Assembly (NCBI GenBank): GCA_038380795.1 | Contig: CM076274.1 | Span: 16,524,027-16,588,026 of the forward strand | Origin: Pyrocephalus nanus | Taxonomy: Eukaryota > Chordata > Aves > Passeriformes > Tyrannidae | DNA: 64,000 bases | Direction: 5' to 3' | Part shown: piece after piece, positions 51,377 to 61,847 of the stretch | Layout: each line of letters opens with the position of its first letter | Numbering within the stretch: position 1 is the first letter of the stretch | Translations under genes and position numbers: made by a program | The notes under the pieces: generated by a model | The model's input: the letters and a program-made list of their open reading frames with translations, nothing else | The model's database searches: none | Told to the model about the DNA's origin: nothing

Positions 51377-53247
51377 CTGGAGAGCAAGAAGAATTTCCAC
51401 TACACGGTGTAGTCTGTGAAAGCAACGAGTTGAAAATTAAATTACTGACAGATGCATACACAATTTCTGACTTACACAACCAGTGCAGCTCTTCAGCTCT
51501 CATGGAGGCACCTCCCTTCTTTTAGGTGAGCAGCTGTAGGACACAGATGTGCAGGGCTCTCTCACAGTTCTGGGCTGCCTCACAGGCAGTGTGACTCTAA
51601 AGCTCCCTGTCTTGATATCAAAAAGTTACGTGTGTGAGGTTTGTTTCTCCCAGCCACCTGAGTAAGTGACTGGAAGGTCTGGCAAGAAAAGTCAGCTCAG
51701 AGTATCAATCCTATTTTTTTTGCACCTTTTCCAGTGCTGTGCCTTTGATTGGTAATCTCAGTTAGAAGTGGTGCCATGCAGTTCTACTAATTATCATACT
51801 GCCTAATCCTTGTTAAGTCTGAGGGAAGTTAAAATTGGAGAAGAGTTGGGAATCAAAAGAACCTGTGGGTTTTCAAGGTATCTGCTGACCTATTGTCACT
51901 GGAGCATGTAGAATAACAAGATAAGACAGGTCAGGATGGATAACAGAGTAATGGTAAGGGGCAGCAAACTAAAACAGGCATTTCAGGTTTCATGGGTTAT
52001 AGCATTTAGAACACTATTATAACTGTCTCATAATTGTCTCACTCTTGGGAAGCAAAAATGCAGCATCAGTGGTCTCTAATGGCAAAGCTATGGAGGTTGA
52101 CAAAAATGTTGGTGAAATGTCTTGAGGACTTGGAAACTAATTGGATTAGTGCTTATATAATTAATAGGATTACTCTGACTCCGCGCATTAATAGGATTTT
52201 TCCTTATCAATTCCAAGCTTAAATGTTATGAAACTGGATGTCTCTGTACACCTCCCCCAAGAACTGTGTGAATCACGACAGTAGCCACTCTCATAAGCGT
52301 GAAGCAGTTTCTCTGAAACCTCCCCCCTGAATATATTTATCTGGTGTTTGCAACATCTTCTGAATAAAAATATACACTCAACCCCAGAAATGCTTTCCAG
52401 TGTCTTCTGTACACCTTTACCCCCTCTAAACTAAATTTCCCCAGCACGTACATACTTTACTGAAACAAGGTTTTCACTGAACACAAAATACCAAGTCCTC
52501 TCCCAAGGCTGCGTTTAAGATTACTCAATTTTTTATCTTTTTTTTTTTCCCTTCAACCAATTTTCAATCCATTAAGCTGCTCTGCTTTTCTCTTTTCAGC
52601 AACTATTTAACTTGGACATTAACCTGTGAGGACCTTTGTGGATGGCCACAATCTCTTAAACACTTTTCTTTGCAATATACTTTCATAGGCTGTCAGGAAC
52701 ACTCTTCTTAGAGAAATATGAAGGGGAAACTAATAATCCTTAGGATGGCATCTTTGCTGCCATTTTCAGCTTCTGACCTCCCAGGAAGCTTTCATATGAA
52801 ACCTCTGATTAAAAAAAATATGTATCTTTTTGGACAAAGTACAGTATTAAATCAGTGTAAATGAATCCATATCAGTGCATGACCATTTACAGCACCTATT
52901 TATATAGAAACTTATACAGACCAAACAGATCAAATAGAAAGGAAAGCTGACAAAAAAATCCTTTATTATTCCTAGGTACTTTTCTTAACCACCTCTCACC
53001 TGATTTCGATGCTTTTCAAACACCTATCCTTGGCACAGAGTAGCAGACGATAATTTGAAGCTCTGCCACATTATTTGCCATATTAAAAACTTAATTATTC
53101 CATTTTAGTTTTTAAATGTCAGTTTGCCCCTCAGGCCTCCAAGATCACATGTTACTCTAAATTTCATAATAGTTGTTAACTCACTCATATTACTTTTTTC
53201 CTTCAATTAAATTCAACAGCATTTTAATTAACTTCTCATAATATAAC

Positions 53248-53270
53248 TTTTTTTTTTTTTTTTTTTTTTT
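53248..53270 (-). repeat. poly(T) run, 23 T
   Basis: Homopolymer within the presumed intron between CATSPERB-like exons F and G. Confidence 0.9.
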
Positions 53271-54066
53271 AATGCTACTTACTTTCCTAGTTGGTCATTC
53301 ATACTTTAATAATGAACAACTGTCAGGTATGATATATTTTTGTTCACTTCCATTATTTCAATCTTTTGTTCAATAATTAAAATGCCTTTCAAAATTATAA
53401 GTGCTGTGTTTTAATTCCACTTGCAGAAGATATTGATGCAAATTATGTTTCATGCTGAAGATACTTTCTATGACTACCTCCAGATGCAAAGAGAAAGTTC
53501 TTCAAAGACAGAAATAATTGCACATACAGACTGTGTTCTGTGTGTCTGCCTTGGCTGTCTCAGCAGTCGTGTCTTTCCTCATTTCCTTGTGTCCCCTATC
53601 CTGGAAGAATATAATCACCTAATTTATATGGGAAATTTAAATTTCTTTGGTATTTATGAATCGATTTTATTCCTAAGAACTGAGGGCCAGTTATTAGCTA
53701 GATCAGCTCCATTCAACATCACGCAACCAGCCTGTGATGTATTTTGTTATAAAATTAAATAACAGAGTATGATACTCCTGCTTGGTGGCAGGTATGAGTT
53801 TGGGATCCTTGCATGGAAGGTTTTTTTTCTCTGCATGGGTACATTTTCCCATTGGCTGTCATGCCACTCAGATTTCAGTAGAAATCACCATGCCTGAAGA
53901 TGAAAACCAGCCAACATTCCCTTTCCAAATCCCAAGACTCAACCATGAAAAAAATTTTCTGTCCTGGAATCTTCAACCTTCAAGCAGTTGCAGTTTAGCA
54001 GACGTGGTGGGAAATAAATTTATCATAAGGTACTGGAGGTTGTGATGTATTCAGAGTGTTAAATAC

Positions 54067-54129
54067 TTTGGAATACCCCAGGAATATGTTAGCAGAGAAT
54101 GCAAGATTCACTGTGATGTAGGAGTGGCA
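54067..54129 (-). pseudogene. CATSPERB: CATSPERB-like exon F
   Basis: The acceptor TTTTCTCTTCCAG above 54129 is strong. In phase 0, as exon E requires, the peptide is CHSYITVNLAFSANIFLGYS and then KVFNTLNTSQ. The human segment expected here reads VYIGITFGGF followed by TTWFNMTQ; Tyr-Ile and the later aromatic-Phe-Asn fall at nearly the same spacing. A possible donor AAA|GTATTT at 54067 gives 63 nt in phase 0, but the similarity runs past it and the frame stays open to a TAA at 53995-53997. The 3' end is therefore uncertain. Confidence 0.48.
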
Positions 54130-54400
54130 CTGGAAGAGAAAATCATGGCAAACACTGAGCTTCAATGAGCTGTAACTGCTGAGAGTCCACAACCATCATC
54201 TGCAGATCAACCACAGTGCAACACAACCGGCTGCAGAAGAGGAATGGGGTGGCTGCTATTGGCACTTCTGCACCCCTATTGAATGAATTCAATATACCAG
54301 CTCAGGCTAAGAAAGATGTATAACCTGTGAACTAAAAAATGTGATTAAATCTTTACTTTGCATCTCTTTTCTGTGACAATTACATTTTTCTTTTGGTTTG

Positions 54401-54419
54401 TTTTTTTTTTTTTTTTTTT
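54401..54419 (-). repeat. poly(T) run, 19 T
   Basis: Homopolymer about 270 bp above CATSPERB-like exon F; may contribute to its pyrimidine-rich upstream intron but is too far to be the acceptor tract. Confidence 0.85.
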
Positions 54420-54632
54420 GCAATGATTATAAGATATTAAGCAGCACATGGGTTACCATGAAATCTGGTGTGTTTCAGATAAAATTGTATTGGTTCATGA
54501 ACTCCAGGACATAGAAGCCTTGGGATTTTCATTTATAGAACCAAAAGTCCTTACTTTTAAATAGCCTTTTAAATCATTCTTCAAACCATATATGAGTACC
54601 TGAGTTTACAAGTGCAGAACAGTAGCTGGAGG

Positions 54633-54685
54633 ATTTGTGGTATATTTACCACATATATATATATATTTGTGGTATATTCATCACA
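54633..54685 (+). repeat. (AT)n flanked by 21 bp direct repeats
   Basis: ATTTGTGGTATATTTACCAC at 54633 and ATTTGTGGTATATTCATCAC at 54665 flank a short (AT)n run. The two 21 bp copies differ at two positions. A replication-slippage duplication is the simplest explanation. Confidence 0.85.
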
Positions 54686-57071
54686 GGATAATGCTATCAA
54701 GTGAGTCAGTAGATTCAATTCAAGGACAACAACCAATCTAAGCAGTGTTTTTCACCAAGTGAAAGCTAGTTTTCATCATTACAATTAGCATGTGTGTCTA
54801 GTTTGGCCAAAACCATCTCCAAGCACAGTTACACCAATTAAGTTCCCTTTCTTTATCACAATAATCAACATCTACTGAATGCTGTACTCAACCAGAAAGA
54901 TCTGGCTCCTTCTCATGGCTGCTGGATGTCAACTATCTCTAACAGTGTGTTGATTATGACATTCAAAGGCAAAATTATCACTTATGTAGTCTTACTGGTG
55001 TTGGCTTTTAAACCTTCCATCTCTTCTGCAGAGGGGAGCGTTGCCATGGCAGCACCAAAGTCAGTGCAGGCCACAAAACCTGCCCAAGTTCAGGGACCTG
55101 GTGTCCTCTCTGCTCTTGGTTGCCATGGCTGCACTGCTAGAAGCATCAGCTAATTTAGCAAGTTATAATCTGTCTCTGTGCATCTGCAATCCGTGTTTTA
55201 GCTTGCTCTGTAAAACCGACCCTGAGAGTGCGAGGACAAACTCTAGGAAACAGTTCTGCCTGCAGTTCCCCAACCTTCCTAAAGGAGATGCTGGTTGGGA
55301 AACAAGAACAAGGTGATGTCATCTCCCCAAAAAAATAAACTAATGGCATTCATCCAGCTAACACACTTACATGTTTAGCATAGTTCTTCAGAAATGTGCT
55401 ACCTGACCACGTGCAGAAGCCACGTGCAGAAGATGTTTACTTCCCTCCACCCACATTTCACTGAGGTTTATACATTCACTGTGACAAATGGTGGTCTGTG
55501 TCTTCTGACCAGTTCATAACTCAGCTCATTTCAGTGAAACAAGTATCAGGATTTATTGTTTTTCTGATTGATGAGATTTGAGTTTGAAATTTAATTACTT
55601 TCCTTAATAACCCAAAGTTACTCCACTAAAAATAGTTTGTAACCAAATTTTTTATCCTTTTGTCTACTTTTTTTTTGGAGGATCATCATTCAAAATCTGA
55701 GGAAAATTGTTCCTACACTAAATGTTTACAAAATATTATTTTCTTTACAATAATGTGCAATTTTAAAAAACACTTCCTTTTCATAAATATCAAGTTAACC
55801 AACTTCAAAAACATTTCTTTCTAACATTAACTATGACACAGAGAATACGAACTCCTCCCCAGATATTTTCTCTTCTTGCTAAAGTTCAGTCAAAAATTCT
55901 GCAGTCACAGTTTTCCTTGAAAAGGAAGGTGTCATATTTATCCCAGACTCCCTCTTTGCATTTGAAGTAATTATACCTTTTCTTTTCCAATCTGTCTTTC
56001 TGATGCCTTTCTCATTTACTGGGCCTTATTCTGTGGCAGAAGTTCATTTGTGTTGCTCTTGTTGAACAAAAAAACCATATCTCAGTTTCCTTTTCCTAAA
56101 ACTGAAGTTCAAAATCAAGAAAATGCATCCATTGCTGTCCACATTTATAACACAGATTAAAACCTTGGAAAACCAAAACAAAGGCAGCATTATGAAACAC
56201 ATCAGTTTATCCTTGCCACTAAACAATATGAGATTTCCTTTATCAGCACTGGCAGGTCGAAAACTCACTTAGATGGAACATTCTTGGATGTATCCACAGA
56301 GGCCAAAGAAATGAGATACTTTTCCCTAAACTAAAAATCATTATGGAAAAATAGATGGGTGTTTAAAAAATAGCAGATATGAACAGGAGCTTACTTCAAG
56401 TTTGAGGTAGAAAAATTGAGAGGGTACCTCGAGGAGTTCAGAATAGGAGTATCTGTATCTTAATTCTTACTCTGTTAAGGCTTGAAAAGTGGTAAAGGCA
56501 GGCTGACTTCTCATGTATTTCTCAAATTTCAAAGCTACATCCAAGACAACTGACTTCCTTGACTAAGCCTTAGGCTATCTAATAATAAAAATTGTAGTAT
56601 TAAACCAAGTTTTCATCATTAACAATTTCCTAGGATGACAACTGAGAGCTGCCACATCAATATGTACTGGAGTCAATACGAGAGCTACAGATCTAAGTGA
56701 TGTAACACAGACACTGAGTGCAGCTTTTAATGAGCAACCTCGAAATGGATCCACTTTTGAAGTAGAAAGGCTCGTTCTGAGGTCAGCAAGGAAGAGTAGA
56801 GAAAAGAGAGACAGTGAGAGAGCAAATGCAAAGTTTAACTGTAACTCAGAAACAACATTTCAGTCTATAAATGCTGTTAAGAAACAGTTACTTAAACTAT
56901 TTTCAAAGTCCCTTATAAGTTTATACCACACAGGAACACTGGACAGAATTAAATTAGCATAAGACTAAACACACACAGGGTCAGAACAAAAAAGATTTCT
57001 TTTTTGTATTTCAGAACTGATATTGCTAAGCAAGTTGCATCAGAATTTCTACCCAGAATTACTGATTTCAC

Positions 57072-57188
57072 CTTAATTCTTCCTCTCAAGATGCATTGAT
57101 GTCTTGCTTTGAGACTACTTAAGATAAATGGAAAGACTGCCTCCGATGTCAATAAGATGAGTAAAAGGTCATTGGCAAAGCCACCTCT
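57072..57188 (-). pseudogene. CATSPERB: CATSPERB-like exon E (AND block)
   Basis: The acceptor is TTCCGTTTTCCCAG above 57188, preceded by a long T tract; the donor is ATTAAG|GTGAAA at 57072. The exon is 117 nt (39 codons), phase 0 at both ends. The peptide starts RGGFANDLLLILLTSEAVF. It matches the human CPCANDVALLGFIV strand of the beta-propeller, which follows IPESE by a short linker just as here. About 13 residues of that linker have no counterpart. Hydrophobic strand alternation is typical of a propeller blade. Confidence 0.62.
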
Positions 57189-57537
57189 CTGGGAAAACGG
57201 AAAAAAATAAATATATAAATATTTTCCTATATTTACATCAACAGTGTCACGAAACTGAAGGAGCAGACAGCACTGAAATATTATACTTTGGGAACAGTAA
57301 TATCTGAACAATAATCCCAAGAGCTGAGGCATCATGTAGATCACGTTTAAATATAACTGAAGAAAGAACTGCTAATGGTGATGGATGTTGGTGTTCATTC
57401 ACATTAACTAACAGAGAGAAAGAAAGATTAAAAAAAAAAAATTAATTTTAGTTTTCAAGGGAGGGAATCAATACAGTGAAAGAATCAGAATTACAAAGCA
57501 TATTGTTCCCAATGCAATAGTGCAGAGGAGTACAAAC

Positions 57538-57628
57538 CTGGACTGTAAATTCAGATTCAGGGATCAGCTCTGGGTTTAATGAGAGCTTAGCAAAGATACC
57601 TCTCATTGTGAAGAAATTCCTAGGGGCT
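57538..57628 (-). pseudogene. CATSPERB: CATSPERB-like exon D (IPESE block)
   Basis: The acceptor is a run of T and C ending TTTCTTTTATTAG above 57628, and the donor is GTCCAG|GTTTGT at 57538. The exon is 91 nt, starting with one codon base and ending in phase 0. The peptide is APRNFFTMRGIFAKL then SLNPELIPESEFTVQ. Human anchors are NIYATEGTLLDV, which aligns without gaps to NFFTMRGIFAKL, and TPGDVIPESEI; about seven residues between them are absent here. The ungapped IPESE match is the single most specific motif in the locus. Its end phase fits exon E. Confidence 0.68.
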
Positions 57629-57718
57629 CTAATAAAAGAAACAACAGAGGAAAAAGAAAAGCAGCAGCCACAGCCACCACACACCCATCCACACATGCCA
57701 CCAGAAGCTGGGCAGATT

Positions 57719-57774
57719 GATTGGCATCAGTCTGCTCCTGGTATGGATTGGCATCAATACCTGTTCCAGGTATG
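57719..57774 (+). repeat. tandem duplication of a ~28 bp unit
   Basis: Two adjacent units, 57719-57745 and 57746-57774, both start GATTGGCATCA and end GGTATG. They lie about 90 bp upstream, in minus-strand sense, of CATSPERB-like exon D, inside the presumed intron. Confidence 0.8.
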
Positions 57775-58371
57775 GGAATCTACAGACAGATAACTAAGTC
57801 TCACAGAGAAGGTTCTGAGAATAACTAGCACAAAAAAAAAATCCCTGTTATTCACCACTCTGGGAGAAGTAGAGTATCAAAATATCCTTTAGCAGTGCAA
57901 ACTCATTGTGATCATTCTGCCTTAAGCAAAAGTCTAAAATTTCCCTTCAATGCTTGGTCAGGATGATTCCTTGACTGAAATATAGCAGAAATTATTGAAT
58001 TGTAAAGATTCTTGATGGGCTTTGATATGAAACTTCTCTCCCTTATGAGGAAAAATGTCATTGTACATTTAAGCACTAATATTTGCTTTGAGAAATTGTT
58101 TCCTTTGAGGACTCAGAGCAAATATTTTGGGTTTTGCTACTTCTATAATACAGGAAAAATCTGTTTCCTGTTTTAAACTGGAGGTGTAACAAGCTTCTCT
58201 TTGAAGAACTCATCTGGGTGATTCTCACCCAAGTTTCTGAGTAACAAAGCCAGGTTAACCCAAGCAGTATTAGCCTTGGGCTAATATTAGTTATAATTCA
58301 TTGCACATTCTGTGTCTGTCTGCCTCTCCATTTATCTTCTCTGGGAAAATAAAATACATATCCTGTGCCAC

Positions 58372-58446
58372 CAGTGTACAGAACAAACTCTTCGATGATT
58401 GATACTCCAGAGCATGCAGTTATTGTATGATGAATACTGTCCTCTT
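58372..58446 (-). pseudogene. CATSPERB: CATSPERB-like exon C
   Basis: This block has an excellent acceptor: a long pyrimidine stretch ending CCTCTTTTCAG just above 58446. In the frame starting with two codon bases the peptide reads EEDSIHHTITACSGVSIIEE and continues FVLYTG. It aligns without gaps to human VDIPRENITQSTDIAAVEEW: Asp, then Ile-Thr, then Glu-Glu-aromatic at identical spacing. A weak donor ACTG|GTGGCA ends it at 58372 in phase 1. If not used, the frame stays open to a TGA at 58298-58300. The phase-1 end does not fit exon D, which starts in phase 2, so this junction is disrupted or my donor choice is wrong. Confidence 0.6.
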
Positions 58447-58787
58447 CTGAAAAGAGGAGAACTTCCACAGAGAGCAGCAGCACTTAACTTGCCCCTTTGA
58501 TTTTGTGGAAACACTTCAGTTTTAGTTCCTTTTGTGCAGCACTGTAAAATTATTTTGCAACAACACGAGGCGTGCCTGCAAAACTTGAAAAAGTAAAAAT
58601 TACCTTCATTCTCCTGAACTTTCTCATATACATGTCCTCTCATCATTTCTCCTACGCTCCACCAATAAAATTTCTTGCCATGATTAAAAATAATCAGATT
58701 TTAGATGTTCACAGGTTCTCAAGGTGTCATACTGAAGAATTATTAGCATGCAACTATCTTTCTAGAAATTCAAATATAGTTTCCTAT

Positions 58788-58832
58788 ATGTATGTATATA
58801 TATATACATATATATACACACACTTATATATG
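58788..58832. repeat. (TA)n/(CA)n compound microsatellite
   Basis: TATATGTATGTATATATATA runs into a short CACACA stretch; it lies in the presumed intron between CATSPERB-like exons B and C. Confidence 0.9.
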
Positions 58833-59154
58833 GGCATCTGCTGACAGGCCATTTGCTTTTCAGGTATACTTCAGCAATTTTATTTTTTTAATATATTCTA
58901 CACCGTTACCAAGGAATATCTCAAAGTTCAGTGCCTCAGGAACACAAGAAGATGTTCTTTTTATTTATAGGTATGCAACTGTATACTTTAATTCCAGGTA
59001 TGATCAATCTCCCTGTAAAGGAGCACACCGTGTTTTTTTTCAGGTCTTCTGGAGAACATAATTCTCACAGCAAGTGAAAGTGTAAATAAATATTCTTGCA
59101 AGTGTTACATAAATTACTCTAAGTGAGCAGCAGCGTGTCAGTCAGGATTGATCA

Positions 59155-59357
59155 GATTCTTTCCAACACCATCTTATGAAAAGAGAAAATGTTGGCTTTG
59201 GGTCCAAATATGCATATTTTTGGGACTGACATTTGTGGAACTTTTGGGATCAATGAACCTCCTGTCATAAACTGCAGCAAAGTTTTTACTGCAGGGCAGT
59301 GAGCATTTTTTGGAAATTCAAAGTTGTGCAGATTATAAATCTGAATTATATTAGGAC
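59155..59357 (-). pseudogene. CATSPERB: CATSPERB-like exon B, donor missing
   Basis: The acceptor AGCTCTCCAG lies just above 59357 and the block starts with two codon bases, matching the phase of exon A. The peptide contains PNIIQIYNL, then KTLLQFMTGGSLIP, then ANIFSFHKMVLERI. Human anchors from memory are EIIKLY, KAMLSVFTSGGLAP and GIFHFNLTLFSDRI, in that order and with similar spacing. Directly after ERI comes an in-frame TGA at 59152-59154, and there is no GT donor where the human exon would end. The only phase-1 donor upstream (GGAG|GTTCAT) would cut off the best-matching part. This is the clearest sign that the locus is broken. Confidence 0.6.
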
Positions 59358-60389
59358 CTGGAGAGCTCAACTGAAATCGGCCCTCCTTTTAACTTCAAGG
59401 ATGCATGGAAAAAAACCACCACATATTCCTCTAGAAGCAAACTCAACAATATATGGCCTTCAATAAAATAGCAAAGAAACACAGTGTCTCCAGTTCCCAT
59501 GAAGATATCTTTAAAAGCATATACAGAGTATCTATAAGAAACACACCAATGAAGGATATTTGATTACTGTAAGAAAATGACCTGACAATTCACATTATGG
59601 TGAGGCATGGGAAAATACAGAGCAGGGAGTGTTGTCCTTTATTCTTCCCTCTCCTAATATAAATTAATGCTAACATTGCTGCCACAGCTCTTCAAAAGAG
59701 GCAGAAGTCTCCTCACCTTGCAACTTTTTCGGTGTTTCCTGATGCCTTAACCAAAAGTAAATCTAACTCCAGACATCTTTATTCAAACCATTTATCCAGC
59801 TCTGTGGAAACCTGCCCTGTGCAATGGAAGATGTGCTGAACCTTTGATATTTCCACAGATATACATCAGTGCCTTAGAGATTTATGTGAGCATTTCCCTT
59901 CCATTAGAGTAAACACATCGCTTTTATTGATTTTAACTTACCGAAACAAAGACTGAAAACACTAACTTCATAATGTCTGGTTTAATGGTTTGCAGGGTGA
60001 TCTTATGAACCACACTTCCAGTCCCAGCAGCGAACCCAATCCTCTGAAATGCATGAAAATTTCGAGAAGTAAAATGAAACTTAACGGCACTTCCAACTCA
60101 GACAGACCCTGCCCCAGCAAACTTGTTGAAGTGCGGATTTCAGAAGGGGAAGAAAGACAGTGGTGGTTTCTTTTGACTAATCCTTTGAATTCTCATGTCC
60201 AAAAAAAAAATTCAAAGAAGTGGCAAACCACAGGAATCATGAATGACTGAAATATCAAAGCTCACAAAGGCAAACCCAGCACATTTCACATAACTAATAG
60301 GACACAGTCTCACAAACTCAAAATCATTCAAGTCTCACTTTTTTTTTGTTTTTTTTACTAGTTGGGGTTTTTTTACTAGCTAGTTTTAC

Positions 60390-60456
60390 CAGGTTGTTTT
60401 TCTTTTAGGGCATTGATCTGACAGAAGGATAATCGATACTTTGCAAAGTTCAGTAC
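60390..60456 (-). pseudogene. CATSPERB: CATSPERB-like exon A (mature N-terminus)
   Basis: The acceptor is a T-rich tract ending TTTCTTTCAG just above 60456, and the donor is CCTG|GTAAAA at 60390. The exon is 67 nt, starts in phase 0 and ends in phase 1. The peptide begins VLNFAKYRLSFC and ends KEKQP. It lines up with the human stretch right after the signal peptide: V-x-N, then a Cys 11 to 12 residues later, then a Lys-rich linker into II[KQ][LI]Y of the next block. Its end phase fits the next block exactly, giving a Gly at the junction. The matching upstream signal-peptide exon, which would have to end in phase 0, was not found. Confidence 0.55.
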
Positions 60457-61369
60457 CTGAAAGAAATACTCAGTGAGAAAAAAAAAAAAGCTAACACATT
60501 TTAAAACTTTACCATCTAGTTCTATTCCCAGTGGAATGCATGCAAAAGAGCAGCAACAAACAAATCATCCTAACAAACTCTGGGTGAGAAGGATAGTGGA
60601 TGGTTTTTAAGTAGCTTGGACTTCAATTAAGGCTTTCAGGAAAGTCTCCTCTGCAGGTGTTCTGTGGTGCCTGAAGCACAAGGTCGTGATGAGTTGTTCT
60701 ACCACTTCATTCTAAAAGAGCTACATCCACTTTAATTCTACCTAATTTTTAGCATCTATTACAATCCTTAAAATAGAGCACAGTTCTCCTTCAGTCCTCA
60801 TGTAGTCAGGATAGAGAAACAACCACCAATGAAAAACAATTCTTTTTTTTTTTTTTTCTTTTCTTAAGTCACTTTCTGGAGAGTCTTTTCAGCTTCTTCT
60901 CTGTGTCAGTCCTTTTGCCTGATGTTTATAAGCACTTTGCACAAACACACACCTTGGTCTCACAGAGATGGAAATGAGTGAAAGGCTTTTGTAACATACT
61001 TCCTAATAAATTTTAGACCATCATTAGAAACTCTCTCCCTTTTCAAAACGTATTGTCAAAGGTGAAATTAAACATTTAGAAAGCTCAGAGTGGCTGCAGA
61101 TGTGCCAAAGATTTCTTTGGAAGAATATGTAAAGACCTTTTTTTTTTTTTTTTCTGTTTAAGCCACACACTCCCATTTCATTCCATTCCTTATTTACTTT
61201 CAGGGGCTAAAATACCAGACTTAAATATTGCCAAGCACTCAGCTCCATAATTAGCAGCCTTGGTCACATTAAGGAGAGTGATAACAGCTAAACATGTATG
61301 ATTCATGAGTTGAAGTGGCATCACTCCCTTGTGGGGGTTCTTTTACAAGACAGAGTTTTCAGCTGCAGT

Positions 61370-61475
61370 CAGAAAGGATCAGGCCTGCACATGGTGATCA
61401 GCAAGGACCCAATCCAGCTCCCACTGAAATCTCTGGGAATGCTTCCATTTGCTTTACCAACTTTTGAGACAGAAT
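61370..61475. repeat. probable ancient amniote repeat fragment
   Basis: The segment contains GGATCAGGCCTGCACATGG, then GACCCAATCCAGCTCCCACT and GAAATCTCTGGGAATG. The mix of GATCAGGCC, CCAATCC and CTCCCACTGAAATC is typical of old dispersed repeats related to the hairpin at 7.4 kb. The family is not assigned. Confidence 0.4.
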
Positions 61476-61820
61476 ATTCTGCTGGAGTAAGGCTGACTCC
61501 AAAAACACTCCACTGGCAGTGACTCTTGAAAGTCTGGCGAGCCTGACAAAGACAAGTCTTGATAAGGTCTGGTCTGTCTTCGGAATTGTCTCAAACTCTT
61601 CCAACTGACTCCTTATATGGGTTCTAAGGCAAACCAGAAGAAAAGTTTTAATATTTTTTATCTCCAGCACTTTAGTCACCCAATGCTTCCTATGCAAGAC
61701 AAGTATGTCAAATTAATGTTTTCTCTATATAGAGAGAATCTGGCTTGGAAAGTAAGTGATGATTGGGTTGCCACTGTGTTTATAGAATTTTGCTCTACGG
61801 GGCCAAAAATCTTAGAAGGT

Positions 61821-61847
61821 TGGATCCAATGGAAGTCATTGGATCCA
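61821..61847. repeat. perfect inverted repeat, 11 bp arms
   Basis: TGGATCCAATG and CATTGGATCCA are exact inverted copies separated by GAAGT. The sequence recalls the core of the same ancient hairpin family seen at 7.4 kb and 61.4 kb. Confidence 0.75.

Larger units (their letters stand above)
49081..60456 (-). pseudogene. CATSPERB: CATSPERB-like locus, decayed or strongly diverged, N-terminal third
   Basis: CATSPERB is the beta auxiliary subunit of CatSper, the calcium channel of the sperm flagellum; it is a single-pass membrane protein with a large extracellular N-terminal part including a beta-propeller. Nine exon-like blocks on the minus strand, listed separately, match my memory of human CATSPERB in the same order, covering roughly residues 20 to 390 of about 1100. 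Most have convincing AG acceptors and several have GT donors. Signs of decay: the second block reaches a stop with no donor, the third lacks a donor whose phase fits the fourth, the eighth and ninth do not agree in phase, and downstream exons were not found. Introns are 0.3 to 3 kb. The identification rests on short motifs with matching spacing, not on a database search. A diverged but functional gene is possible. Confidence 0.68.

Noticed and set aside
53421..53762. Plus-strand frame after a CACTTGCAG acceptor-like site
   Set aside because: Only one splice signal, no donor, no family, and it overlaps a presumed intron of the minus-strand locus.
51217..60456. Alternative reading as CATSPERD, CATSPERE or CATSPERG
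   Set aside because: Single blocks resemble propeller strands of those paralogues, but only CATSPERB fits the blocks in order with matching motif spacing.
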